Part shown: positions 17,487 through 25,802 of the stretch, one piece after another
Layout of the letters: each line of letters starts with the position of its first letter
Position numbering within the stretch: the first letter of the stretch is position 1
DNA from: CBDFKS01 sp965248905
GTDB taxonomy: Bacteria > Chloroflexota > Dehalococcoidia > Lucifugimonadales > JAGWBF01
Direction of reading: 5' to 3'
DNA length: 64,000 bases
Assembly: GCA_965248905.1 (NCBI GenBank)
Contig: CBDFKS010000007.1
Span: forward strand, 1,922,001-1,986,000
The notes under the pieces: model-generated
The model's database searches: none
Seen by the model: the letters and a program-made list of their open reading frames with translations, nothing else
What the model was told of the DNA's origin: nothing
Made by a program: the position numbers and the translations under genes

Positions 17487-18518
17487 TTGGTCCGAGGCGC
17501 CACAGATATCAGGGACAAGTTTGGAAGGCCTGTTCGAGACCTGAGGATCTCGGTCACGGACCGGTGTAACTTCCGGTGTCCCTATTGCATGCCGGCCGAG
17601 ATATACGGGGAGAGATACGAGTTTCTCCCCAAGCCTGAGCTGTTAACTTTCGAAGAAATTGCACGCCTTGCCCGTTTGTTCGTTCAGCTGGGAGTCTCAA
17701 AGATTAGGCTCACCGGTGGGGAGCCACTAATCAGGACCGACCTGCATCACCTGGTGATGCTTCTCACAGAAATCGACGGGATAGAGGACCTCACCCTCAC
17801 CACCAACGGCTATCTGTTGGCCCAGAACGCCCAGGCCCTTAAGGATGCCGGTCTCCAGAGAATCACTGTGAGCCTGGACTCCCTCGATGAAGAGGTCTTC
17901 AAGGCCATGAATGGCCGGGGTTACGCTGTCAAAAGGGTGCAGGACGGCATCGAAAAGGCGGAAGAGGTTGGGCTCGCTCCCATAAAGATCAACGCCGTTG
18001 TCCAAAGAGGAGTAAACGACCATACCATAGTAGACCTGGCGCGGCGCTTCAAAGGCACAGGCCACATCGTGCGTTTCATCGAGTACATGGACGTGGGAAA
18101 CCTGAACGGCTGGAAGATGGACCAGGTCGTATCCGCGGAAGAGATCGCCGAGATGATAAATGCCGAGATGCCCCTCGAGGCTATAGAAGCGAACTACAAG
18201 GGAGAGGTTGCGGTACGTTACAGATACGTGGACGGTACCGGAGAGATCGGCATTATCGCCTCGGTCACCAAGCCCTTCTGCGGGGACTGCACTAGGGCCA
18301 GGCTCTCCACTGACGGGAAGCTGTATACCTGCCTGTTCGCCAGCCACGGCACAGACCTCAGAGGTCCCATGAGAGCTGGAATGAGCGACGATGAGCTGCT
18401 GGAATTGATCAGCGGAGTCTGGAGCCGCAGAGAAGACCGATACTCCGAGCTTAGGACCATCGCTACATCCCCAGAGAACCGTCCCAAGAAGGTAGAGATG
18501 TACCAGATCGGCGGGTAG
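17487..18518 (+). CDS. moaA: GTP 3',8-cyclase (MoaA), molybdenum cofactor biosynthesis
   Basis: Radical-SAM enzyme of the first moco step, working with MoaC (encoded two genes on, in a fusion). The SAM cluster motif CNFRCPYC and LTGGEPLIR are intact, and the second cluster lies in CGDCTRARLSTDGKLYTC. The open frame begins at TTG 17472, but AAGGAG at 17476-17481 suits the TTG at 17487 (about 343 aa). The last two residues are Gly-Gly, as MoaA needs for activity. Confidence 0.95.
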   Translation: MVRGATDIRDKFGRPVRDLRISVTDRCNFRCPYCMPAEIYGERYEFLPKPELLTFEEIARLARLFVQLGVSKIRLTGGEPLIRTDLHHLVMLLTEIDGIEDLTLTTNGYLLAQNAQALKDAGLQRITVSLDSLDEEVFKAMNGRGYAVKRVQDGIEKAEEVGLAPIKINAVVQRGVNDHTIVDLARRFKGTGHIVRFIEYMDVGNLNGWKMDQVVSAEEIAEMINAEMPLEAIEANYKGEVAVRYRYVDGTGEIGIIASVTKPFCGDCTRARLSTDGKLYTCLFASHGTDLRGPMRAGMSDDELLELISGVWSRREDRYSELRTIATSPENRPKKVEMYQIGG

Positions 18519-18530
18519 AGGAGGCATTTT

Positions 18531-18926
18531 ATGGAACGGCGAGTCATCAACCCTTGGACATGGCAGGACGAGTTCGGATTCGTCCAGGCCAACGAGGTGC
18601 GTGGTGTGCAGAGAGTTCTCATCTGTTCAGGGCAGGCATCGATGGATGCCGAAGGGAGACCGGCGCATCCGGGAGATATGCGTGCCCAGCTCACCCAGGC
18701 ACTAGATAATCTTGAAACGGTCTTGAAGAATGCTGGTTTCAAGCTATCGGACGTGATGCGCCTGAACATCTATACCACGGATGTCGACGGTTTCTTCGAA
18801 GCGTGGCAAGCGCTGGCTGGCCGCCTGGCAGAGTCGGGTTGTCGGCAAGCCAGTACTCTGCTGGGTGTAGCGAGCCTGGCTTTTCCCGAATTGCTGATAG
18901 AGATCGAAGCGACGGCAGTGGCGTAG
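18531..18926 (+). CDS. RidA/YjgF/UK114-family protein
   Basis: Chorismate-mutase-like small trimer-forming protein (131 aa). The body (RVLICSGQASMDAEG, LDNLETVLKNAGFKLSDV) is typical Rid. The Arg of true imine deaminases (PARSxVEV) aligns with Ser in QASTLLGVASL. It is therefore probably a non-RidA subgroup with another or no enzyme activity. GGAGG lies 6 bases before the ATG. It sits inside the moaA-rnhA-moaC run. Confidence 0.85.
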   Translation: MERRVINPWTWQDEFGFVQANEVRGVQRVLICSGQASMDAEGRPAHPGDMRAQLTQALDNLETVLKNAGFKLSDVMRLNIYTTDVDGFFEAWQALAGRLAESGCRQASTLLGVASLAFPELLIEIEATAVA

Positions 18927-18954
18927 AAGCTGAAGCCCTACAAATGGAATCGCC

Positions 18955-19467
18955 GTGAAGATTGACATATACACCGATGGTGCCTGTATCGGTAATCCCG
19001 GCCCAGGTGGATATGGCGTTGTCCTCCTGTACGATGAACATCGAAAGGAGCTATCCGGAGGCTATCGAAAGACCACCAACAACCGCATGGAAATCTTGGC
19101 CGCGATTGTAGGGTTGGAAGCGCTGAAACAGCGGTGCCACATCCAGGTCTACAGCGATTCCCAATATCTGGTCAACGCGATGGAGTTGGGCTGGGCTGGC
19201 AAGTGGCGGGTGAATGGCTGGAGACGCAACAAGAGGGAGAAAGCCTTGAACCCCGATCTGTGGGAAAGGCTGTTGGGCCTCTGTGAGCACCACGACGTGA
19301 AGTTCGCATGGGTCAGAGGCCACGTGGGAAATCCTGAAAACGAGCGTTGCGATGAGTTGGCCACGAAGGCGGCTCGCCAACCTAACCTGCCGGTGGACGA
19401 GGGGTATGAAACGTCCCAGCATGATGGTCCTAATCCATTTACGCCCGAACCTGGAAAGTCAAATTAA
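18955..19467 (+). CDS. rnhA: Ribonuclease HI
   Basis: Degrades RNA in RNA-DNA hybrids (170 aa, GTG start). All catalytic residues are visible: Asp in IYTDGACIGNPGPGG, Glu in NNRMEILAAI, Asp in YSDSQYL, Asp in NERCDELAT, and the His of VRGHVGNP. The basic handle (WRVNGWRRNKREKALN) is present. The C-terminal tail of about 20 residues is non-conserved. A second RNase H-like domain follows in the next gene but lacks catalytic acids, so this copy is the functional one. Confidence 0.95.
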   Translation: MKIDIYTDGACIGNPGPGGYGVVLLYDEHRKELSGGYRKTTNNRMEILAAIVGLEALKQRCHIQVYSDSQYLVNAMELGWAGKWRVNGWRRNKREKALNPDLWERLLGLCEHHDVKFAWVRGHVGNPENERCDELATKAARQPNLPVDEGYETSQHDGPNPFTPEPGKSN

Positions 19468-19586
19468 GAACCGATATGCCAGCTGAATCGAAGATATACG
19501 TCGACGCCAACTGCGTGTGCATGAGATACGCAGGATCTAAGTGGTCGGGTGGCGATTCTTTTGGATAACGCGCCAGGTTGCGGATA

Positions 19587-20519
19587 ATGGGAACAGATAT
19601 CCACATCAACGGTACCAGCAAGGGAAACCCGGGCCCAGGTGGATGGTCAGCCGTCCTTTTGGAGGGCCACACCAAGCGGGTCGTCTCTGGACGTGCGGAT
19701 GATACCACCAACAATCGCATGGAGCTCATGGCGGCCATCAAGGGCCTGGAAATCGTACCCGAAGGCTCAGAGGTCACCATCCATAGCGACAGTCAGTATG
19801 TGGTCAACACCATGAGCCAGGGATGGAAGCGCAACGCTAACCTGGACCTTTGGGAACACCTCGACACCCTTAACGGGGCCCGGAAAGTGACCTGGCAGTG
19901 GGTGCAAGGCCACGCCGGAGACCCGGGTAACGAGGAGGCTAACGATTGGGCCAACCTGGAAGCTGGACTTCAGGAGGAGCAGCGTAAAGCTGAAGCCGCC
20001 CCTAGACCCGGTCCTGTGCAGAGCCCAAGGGCTGGCACCGAGGCAACCAAGCTCACCCACGTGGACAGTCAGGGCAAGGCCGGTATGGTGGATGTGGGCT
20101 GGAAGCCAGAGACTGAGAGAGAAGCCGTCGCCCGATGCTTTGTGGCCATGCAACCGGAAACTTTACGGCTCATACAGGACGGCCAGGTCTCCAAAGGCGA
20201 CGTCCTCGCCACCGCCAGGCTGGCGGGAATCATGGGAGCCAAGCAGACCCCTCATCTGATCCCTCTATGCCACCCCATACCCCTGAATCATGTAGGCGTG
20301 GAGTTCGAGTTTGACGGCGAACGAGGTGGCATTCACATCACCGCTTCCGCCAAAACCTCCTTCAAGACCGGTGTGGAGATGGAGGCCCTCACAGCAGTAT
20401 CCGTTGCCGCCTTGACCCTCTACGACATGTGCAAGTCCGCGGATAAAAGGATGCGCATCCAGGACGTCAGACTTGTAAGCAAACGTGGCGGCAAGAGTGG
20501 CGACATAGTCCTCGAGTAG
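19587..20519 (+). CDS. moaC: Fusion of a degenerate RNase H-like domain with MoaC (cyclic pyranopterin monophosphate synthase)
   Basis: A single 310-aa frame. Residues 1-130 are an RNase HI fold (GNPGPGGWSAVLLEG, NNRMELMAAI, HSDSQYVVN, WVQGHAGDPGNE). Residues 131-154 are an Ala/Pro-rich linker. Residues 155-310 are a complete MoaC: LTHVDSQGKAGMVDVG, HLIPLCHPIPLNHV, KTGVEMEALTAVSVAAL, YDMCKSADKRM. In the RNase H part the first catalytic Asp is Asn8 (HINGTSKG) and the last is Asn119 (NEEANDWA); Glu46 and Asp68 remain. Loss of the first Asp predicts no nuclease activity. ATG 19587 is preferred over TTG 19578. MoaC works next to MoaA. Confidence 0.92.
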   Translation: MGTDIHINGTSKGNPGPGGWSAVLLEGHTKRVVSGRADDTTNNRMELMAAIKGLEIVPEGSEVTIHSDSQYVVNTMSQGWKRNANLDLWEHLDTLNGARKVTWQWVQGHAGDPGNEEANDWANLEAGLQEEQRKAEAAPRPGPVQSPRAGTEATKLTHVDSQGKAGMVDVGWKPETEREAVARCFVAMQPETLRLIQDGQVSKGDVLATARLAGIMGAKQTPHLIPLCHPIPLNHVGVEFEFDGERGGIHITASAKTSFKTGVEMEALTAVSVAALTLYDMCKSADKRMRIQDVRLVSKRGGKSGDIVLE

Positions 20520-20523
20520 CATA

Positions 20524-20889
20524 GTGGAGATTGTCCCCGGCATCCACATAGTAGACGACACCTGGGGAGGCAACGTTTATCTCCTCCTGGACGATCACGA
20601 GCTGTCTTTGATAGATGCGGCCCTGCCCGGCAACACGGGAAAGATAATACGGTACATTGAATCTCTGGGAAGAAGTCCGGCGGACCTGCGCCATCTGATC
20701 CTCACCCATGCCCACCCGGACCACACCGGCGCCATTCCCTCTTTGCTCGACCGCGCGGACGTACGAGTTCTAGTACACGAAAAAGAGGTTATCAAGGAGG
20801 AAAACGGCAGCTTTCGCCTGTTCTACCCCGGCCAACTCGTGTCGCTGCCCTGGAACTGGGTTTGTCAACCGAAAAGCCACCCACCCTGA
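20524..20889 (+). pseudogene. Metallo-beta-lactamase-fold hydrolase, N-terminal half (interrupted)
   Basis: Begins GTG 20524, 4 bases after moaC. It has a typical MBL start (GNVYLLLDDHELSLIDAALPG) and the metal motif THAHPDHTGAIPSLL. The native sequence stops at the Val codon at 20860-20862 (LPWNWV); the last nine codons are read from inserted DNA. The other half is at 25803-26204. Joining 20862 to 25803 keeps the frame and gives a full-size 246-aa enzyme. Without the second half the metal site is incomplete. Confidence 0.88.
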
Positions 20890-20958
20890 TGCACCCGGCC
20901 ACTAGAACCTGACGATTGGGAATGGCTCGGATCCGGAGCCTAGCTACCTCGGTCAAAG

Positions 20959-20987
20959 TTGACTTGGTCTTGAGTGCATGATATTCT
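20959..20987 (+). promoter_or_regulatory. Probable promoter of the cargo operon
   Basis: TTGACT (20959-20964), a 17-base spacer and TATTCT (20982-20987) on the plus strand, inside the inserted segment and about 280 bases before the first cargo gene. The rest of 20988-21265 has no recognisable gene and may be a long leader. Confidence 0.5.
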
Positions 20988-21265
20988 CAATCAAAAGATG
21001 AGGTCGGCCCTTTCGCCAGTAGCTTTAGGCCAGTTTCAGCGACCAAATGGAGGCAACATGCGGTGCTGTAAATTCTCCCACTGTAGTCCTCTAAACTACA
21101 GGAAGCTTTCTTGCTGTCCGCTCTCCATGCTGTAGCGCTACTCTGTCCCGGCTAAATACCCCGTCCCGTAACGCAATCCCCTTCCCTGTTTCACGATAAC
21201 CCTGCTTTCGGCATGGTTAGACCGGGTTTGGGGTGTGTCCAACCTTTTTCTGGAAGGAGCAGGCA

Positions 21266-22369
21266 ATGGAAGCTGACGACGTTCGTTTTCTTTCTTCATT
21301 GTACGGAGGTTACTGGAACTACGAGGTTCACGACTTCTGCTACATGACCAACCACTACTTCCCGCCGGAGCGGCTGCTGGAAGACATTCGGGCCCGGCAG
21401 GTTGAATTGATGAAGGCCTATCCATCGACTAATTGGTACCTCTCTTCCCTTTTGGCCGAACCGATAGGCCTCAGCCACCGAGATCTGGTGGTGGGCAATG
21501 GTGCCAGCGAGCTCATCAGTGCCATCACTCAGCGTTTCGTTGAGAATCTGGCCGTGCCAGTACCGTCCTTCGACGAGTTCATCAATCGAGCGCGGATTCA
21601 GGGAAAGGTGGTCAGCCTGTTTCCAATGACCGCCGGTTTCAAGCTGGATATCGACGAGTTTATCCAATACGTCAGGTCGACCTGTGCCAACTCGGCACTG
21701 CTCATACGGCCTAATAACCCTACAGGGAATTACGTCTCGAAAGTTGAGCTTACTCATTTCCTGAATTCCATGCGTACTCTGGACTTGATATTGGTGGATG
21801 AATCCTTCATTGAGTTCGTTGACGCCGAGTCGAGTCCATCAGCATTGGACTTGATGTTCGAGTATCCCAATCTCATGATCTTGAAGAGTCTCTCCAAGAA
21901 CTACGGGATCCCTGGTGTTCGGCTTGGTTATGCGGCCGCCGGAAACGCCGACCGGATTGCTTCCCTGCGTAGCGACCTGCCCATCTGGAACATCAACTCG
22001 ATTGCACAGTTTTTCTTACAAGAGGTCGATGCCTACCACGCAGAGTTCGCGGATTCCTGTCGCCGAGTCAGAGCGGCTTCCAGCCGCTTATACAAGCGGC
22101 TGGAAGAAGTCCCATACCTGTATCCTTATCCAACACAAGGTAACTTCGTTCTATGTCGGATCCTCTACGGACCCACGTCCCAAGAGCTTACCGATACGCT
22201 CTTCGAGCGGAGCCGAATTCTGGTCAATAACTGTGGCTCCAAGTATGGGCTTGACGATCACTTTATTCGAATAGCCTGTCGTACAGATGAGGAGAACGAC
22301 TGGCTAGTGGAGGTCCTAAAAGAGATGGCTCAGGTACCTACGAAGCAGGAGACAGCGGGGAATCGATGA
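21266..22369 (+). CDS. PLP-dependent class I/II aminotransferase-fold enzyme (HisC/CobD-like)
   Basis: Fold-type I PLP enzyme of about 367 aa. PLP motifs: NGASELI, RPNNPTGN, the Asp of LVDESFIEF, and the Schiff-base Lys in LKSLSKNYGIPGVRLGY. HisC, CobD (threonine-phosphate decarboxylase) and the PLP domains of phosphonate enzymes share this pattern. Transamination or decarboxylation of a phosphorylated amino acid cannot be separated by eye. It starts at ATG 21266 with AAGGAG 6 bases upstream. It is 7 bases from the nucleotidyltransferase gene; the same two domains are fused in PntC and FrbH. Confidence 0.8.
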   Translation: MEADDVRFLSSLYGGYWNYEVHDFCYMTNHYFPPERLLEDIRARQVELMKAYPSTNWYLSSLLAEPIGLSHRDLVVGNGASELISAITQRFVENLAVPVPSFDEFINRARIQGKVVSLFPMTAGFKLDIDEFIQYVRSTCANSALLIRPNNPTGNYVSKVELTHFLNSMRTLDLILVDESFIEFVDAESSPSALDLMFEYPNLMILKSLSKNYGIPGVRLGYAAAGNADRIASLRSDLPIWNINSIAQFFLQEVDAYHAEFADSCRRVRAASSRLYKRLEEVPYLYPYPTQGNFVLCRILYGPTSQELTDTLFERSRILVNNCGSKYGLDDHFIRIACRTDEENDWLVEVLKEMAQVPTKQETAGNR

Positions 22370-22376
22370 GGTAACT

Positions 22377-23270
22377 ATGAAGGCAGTTATACTGGCAGCG
22401 GGGATGGGCACGAGGCTGCGCCCCCTAACAAATTCCAGACCTAAGTGCTTGGTCGAGGTTCACGGCAAGCCAATCGTACAACACCAGCTGGAGTCCCTGG
22501 CGAATGTGGGAGTCGCCGAGTGTATCCTAGTGACGGGGTACCTTTCGGACCAGCTGCGGGAACATTTTGGCAGAGAGTTTTGCGGCGTCGAGATTTCATA
22601 CGTGGAGAACGAGCGCTATGCCGAGACGAACAACCTGTACTCCCTTTGGCTAGCCATCAAGGAGCTCGACGACGATATAACTCTGTTGGAGGGAGACCTG
22701 ATCTTCGAGGATGCGCTGCTGGAGCAGCTTTTCGCCATCCCCGAGCCGAACGTAGCTGTGGTGGACCGGTATCAGCCCTTCATGGATGGTACCGTGATTC
22801 TGGCGGAAGGCCGGGTTGCTAAAACCATGGTGCTCAAGAAAGACCAGGGAGGCAATTTCGATTACAGCAGAGCACTCAAAACGGTCAACATATACAGGCT
22901 CTCTGGAAAGGACCTATCACATCGGATTATTCCCGAGCTGACTAGGTACGTGGTTGAAGAGAAAACCGACCAGTATTACGAGGCCGTTTTTGCCGACTTG
23001 GTCTCCCGAGAGGTCTTGGAGCTTTCCATCCTCCAAACAAAAGCGACAAAGTGGGCTGAAATAGATACAATAGAGGACCTTAAGCTGGCTGAAAAGCTCT
23101 TTCCCGACGATGGCCGTGCCGAGCGATTTGTTTCGGGGATACCTGACAATACTTCTATTGCACAGTCTCGGCGAAGAGTCAGCATGTCCGAGAACGTAGT
23201 CGCGCACCGCGTGACAGGAGGTTTATTTAGTGGACACATCGAAAGCGTGGTCCCAGACCAGCGCGATTGA
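22377..23270 (+). CDS. Sugar/choline-phosphate-type nucleotidyltransferase (LicC / PntC N-domain-like)
   Basis: NTP-transferase fold (297 aa). Signature MKAVILAAGMGTRLRPLT with PKCLVEVHGKP; NERYAETNNLYSLWLA and FDYSRALKTVNIYRLS are features of cytidylyltransferases that activate phosphocholine (LicC) or phosphonates (PntC, Fom1, FrbH). The metal Asp lies in LLEGDLIFED and WAEIDTIEDL. It probably makes a CMP- or CDP-linked head group from a phosphorylated or phosphonate amine. About 45 C-terminal residues look unconserved and overlap the next gene by 41 bases. Confidence 0.82.
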   Translation: MKAVILAAGMGTRLRPLTNSRPKCLVEVHGKPIVQHQLESLANVGVAECILVTGYLSDQLREHFGREFCGVEISYVENERYAETNNLYSLWLAIKELDDDITLLEGDLIFEDALLEQLFAIPEPNVAVVDRYQPFMDGTVILAEGRVAKTMVLKKDQGGNFDYSRALKTVNIYRLSGKDLSHRIIPELTRYVVEEKTDQYYEAVFADLVSREVLELSILQTKATKWAEIDTIEDLKLAEKLFPDDGRAERFVSGIPDNTSIAQSRRRVSMSENVVAHRVTGGLFSGHIESVVPDQRD

Positions 23271-23973
23271 CTTCTATGACAAGCATCGCAACCAGATATC
23301 AGATCTTTATCCCTCTGAGCAGGTATTCCTGCCCAGGGTGTTGTTTCCCGGCGCTAAGGTGCTGGATGTTGGCTGCGCCTCCGGGGGCTTCTTTAACATC
23401 ATGCGCTCTTTGGAGCCGCATATAGAATACACCGGAATCGACATATCAGAGGCTGCCATCGAGCTAGCGAAGCAGAAGCATGCGGAGGCGCGATTCCTCA
23501 AAACCAGCGGGATTGAAATCCCTTTCGAAGATCACAGCTTCGACCTGGTACATTGCACTAGTGTCTTGGTGATTGAGCCCAGATATAAAGAGTTGCTAAA
23601 AGAGATGTACCGGGTTTCAAATCGATTTGTTCTTGCCGATATCAGGCTCCTGAAAGACATTGCGAACCACCCGGGTTTGGGGGATTCCCAGTACCGCATT
23701 CAGTTCGAAGGGGATTTCAAAGGAGCTACCGTCCCCTATGTGGTTTCCGACGCGGATGAGGTCGTGAACTATATCCTGGACTTGGACCCGAAGCCAAAGG
23801 CCCTGAGAGGTACAGGATACTTCCACAAGGTCGCTGAGATGGCGGAGACCCCCTTCCCTGAAGTATGCATGACGATACTACTTATCCAGAAAGGGGACTC
23901 CAAGACTTTAAACAGCGAGCTGGACCTGCAGGACCTGCCGTTGGAATTTTCCATAGGTCCCATTAGGACATGA
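23230..23973 (+). CDS. Class I SAM-dependent methyltransferase
   Basis: Rossmann-type methyltransferase (247 aa) with the SAM loop VLDVGCASGGFFNIM and the acidic IEYTGIDISEAAIELAK, then FDLVHCTSVLVI. The substrate is not predictable from sequence. It starts at GTG 23230 with AGGAGG 7 bases upstream, inside the 3' end of the nucleotidyltransferase gene. Its place between two cytidylyltransferases suggests head-group methylation. Confidence 0.8.
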   Translation: MDTSKAWSQTSAIDFYDKHRNQISDLYPSEQVFLPRVLFPGAKVLDVGCASGGFFNIMRSLEPHIEYTGIDISEAAIELAKQKHAEARFLKTSGIEIPFEDHSFDLVHCTSVLVIEPRYKELLKEMYRVSNRFVLADIRLLKDIANHPGLGDSQYRIQFEGDFKGATVPYVVSDADEVVNYILDLDPKPKALRGTGYFHKVAEMAETPFPEVCMTILLIQKGDSKTLNSELDLQDLPLEFSIGPIRT

Positions 23974-24055
23974 CAGAGTTTTCGGACCCAAGTGGGTAGA
24001 GTGGGCCGGACGATTTGGCCGACACACTGATGATCGCCTCAAGAAGGGGTTGAGA

Positions 24056-24499
24056 ATGGTGCGAGTGTACGTCGATATGGTCGCGGACCTTTTCCATTAC
24101 GGGCATGTCGCCTTCCTGAAAAAGGCGCGAGATTTAGGAGACTATCTCTTAGTGGGTATACATGCCGATGCTGTCTTGGTTTCATACAAGAAAGGCAGGC
24201 CCATACTTACAATGGAAGAACGCGTGACTTCGGCGGCTGGATGCCGATATGTCGACGAAGTGCTACCTGACGCGCCACTTGTCATCGACGAGGCCTGGAT
24301 CCAAAGGCATGACATACAGTTAGTGGTACATGGTGACGATTTCTCTCCCGACCATATACAGGATTTCTACAAGATCCCAATTGGAATGGGGATTTTCCGC
24401 ACTGTGCCATACACGAAAGGCATTTCCACTACCGAAATCATCCGCAGGGTCATTGACACACAAGCCCAGACGGGAAGGATAGAGATGGAGGCAGGTTAA
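24056..24499 (+). CDS. Cytidylyltransferase of the ethanolamine-phosphate/glycerol-3-phosphate type
   Basis: A compact 147-aa nucleotidyltransferase of the cytidylyltransferase-like fold. The HxGH catalytic motif is FHYGHVAFLKKARDLGD. The second substrate motif is YTKGISTTEIIRR, like RTxGxSTTxLI of eukaryotic ethanolamine-phosphate cytidylyltransferase, and LVVHGDDFSPD matches CVHGDD of that family. It predicts CDP activation of phosphoethanolamine or a close analogue. ATG 24056 is preferred over TTG 24050. The stop overlaps the next start (TAATG). Confidence 0.85.
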   Translation: MVRVYVDMVADLFHYGHVAFLKKARDLGDYLLVGIHADAVLVSYKKGRPILTMEERVTSAAGCRYVDEVLPDAPLVIDEAWIQRHDIQLVVHGDDFSPDHIQDFYKIPIGMGIFRTVPYTKGISTTEIIRRVIDTQAQTGRIEMEAG

Positions 24500-25194
24500 T
24501 GGGCGAGTCCCAATCGGTTGATTACTCGGAAGAGTTTTACAAGCACTACTCCCAACGGTACTCAGAGGTGTCCCATCAGCTGATTCAGTCGGTCTACGTG
24601 TCGTCCTCCCACCCGGCACTGAAAACAGATATGGACTTATTAGAGTGCCTGACTGGGCTGGTGACGGGCCAGCGGGGACTCGATGCTGGCTGTGGAGCCG
24701 GCGCTCGGGACGTCCACCACCTTTGGAGTAGAGGCTACGACGTCTACGGGATTGACTCCGTCGAAGAGAATATTCAGGTAGCTAAATCGCTTCACCCCGA
24801 AATAGCCGACCGGGTCCAGGTGGCAGACCTGCGTGACGCTCTGGAGTTTCCTGACGAATCATTCGACTTCGTCATCTGCAATGCTGTGATACAGCACATT
24901 GAGCCCGACAATCTAGCTACGATCCTCTCGGAGTTCGCTCGCGTGCTGAGACCCGATGGAGTTCTTCAGCTGATGTTCAAGAATGGCACTGGTGTGATTA
25001 CAGTCTTCGACAAGGACTATGGCGCCGAGAGATCATTTCATCTTTACGACGAAGGTGAGCTGCTCGGGCGGCTGAAGTCCTTCCACCTCCTCCTTGTGGA
25101 GCCGGGTGAGCCCGAAAGCCTTGGCGGAATAATGTACTTCACTGACCCCAAGCCAGTCGACCATTGCGTGTTCTATGTTAGGAAGTCTGAATAG
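24499..25194 (+). CDS. Class I SAM-dependent methyltransferase
   Basis: Methyltransferase_11/25-type enzyme (231 aa): GLDAGCGAGARDVHHLWSRG, YGIDSVEENIQVAK, and FDFVICNAVIQHI. It shares little with the methyltransferase two genes upstream beyond the SAM core, so the two probably act on different positions or steps. Last intact gene of the cassette, coupled to the cytidylyltransferase by a 1-base overlap. Confidence 0.82.
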   Translation: MGESQSVDYSEEFYKHYSQRYSEVSHQLIQSVYVSSSHPALKTDMDLLECLTGLVTGQRGLDAGCGAGARDVHHLWSRGYDVYGIDSVEENIQVAKSLHPEIADRVQVADLRDALEFPDESFDFVICNAVIQHIEPDNLATILSEFARVLRPDGVLQLMFKNGTGVITVFDKDYGAERSFHLYDEGELLGRLKSFHLLLVEPGEPESLGGIMYFTDPKPVDHCVFYVRKSE

Positions 25195-25338
25195 GCTGAT
25201 GGACCGGCATTAAGGCCGTCCGAAAGCTAATGGAACCGACCAGTCTCCAGCAAACTCGTGGACCATCTGATATATACTCCAGAGCTGCTTATAGGGCCTG
25301 TCGGTGGCATGGATCGCAGCCTGCTGGGTGGAAGAAAT

Positions 25339-25680
25339 CTAGGTATTTGGCTTTCTCTGTCTGCGGAGACTCTCTTTGAACCGGAAAGAGTCCCCTTGGA
25401 ACTCGACGATATGGCAGCGGCGGGTGAGGCGATTCAAGAGTGCCGCGGTGAACCGGGGATCACCAAAGATCTCAGTCCAACTGGCGAAGTCCAGATTAGA
25501 GGTAACCAGAACCGGGCGGCGCCGGGGAACCTTCAAGGTGTACCGGGGCGGGCCAGCGTCATGAAGGAACTTCCGCACGGTGCGGCGGTCATGCAACCCC
25601 TCCCGTGCAATCCGTCTAATGCTCTTGCCTTCGATGAAATAGGCCCGTGGTATCTGTTCCCGCTGGTCCACTGTGAGCAC
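25339..25680 (-). pseudogene. Collapsed IS21 transposition genes (istA start joined in frame to istB end)
   Basis: A 113-aa open frame. Residues 1-60 are the IstA N-terminus with its helix-turn-helix (EGKSIRRIAREGLHDRRTVRKF). From about residue 60 it switches to the IstB ATPase C-terminus (VTSNLDFASWTEIFGD, LLNRLTRRCHIVEFQGDSF). About 1.8 kb between the two genes, including the DDE core and Walker motifs, must have been deleted. It cannot transpose on its own. The right terminal repeats lie about 100 bases upstream. Confidence 0.82.
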
Positions 25681-25802
25681 TCCTCCCCTCCGGTCACTAG
25701 TCTGGCCAAAGCCTTCTCTAACCTACCGGAGATGCTCCTCAGGTGGGTGTGTTTTCAACCATCACCCCATATCTGGCGGTGGGTGCTTTTTAGACTAGCA
25801 TT

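Larger units (their letters stand above)
20863..25800. mobile_element. IS21-like-ended insertion carrying a five-gene cassette
   Basis: Both ends look like IS21 termini. The left end starts TGTCAACCGAAAAGCCACCC (20863); the right end, reversed from 25800, starts TGCTAGTCTAAAAAGCACCC. Both share AAAAGC(C)ACCCACC. The right end has a second copy (GTTGAAAACACACCCACC), as IS21 ends do. Inside are a 342-base istA-istB remnant next to the right end and then cargo genes (21266-25194). No IS21 end lies between istB and the cargo, so the cargo is inside the element. Only TT is shared at the two junctions; no 4-8 bp target duplication is evident. Confidence 0.75.

Noticed and set aside
17727..18527. 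266-codon minus-strand frame over moaA
   Set aside because: Antisense shadow of a well-conserved enzyme; no start signal or recognisable domain.
21266..25194. Reading the cargo as a phosphonate biosynthesis cluster
   Set aside because: The nucleotidyltransferase resembles PntC/Fom1, but no PEP mutase or phosphonopyruvate decarboxylase is present, so only a general head-group activation is proposed.
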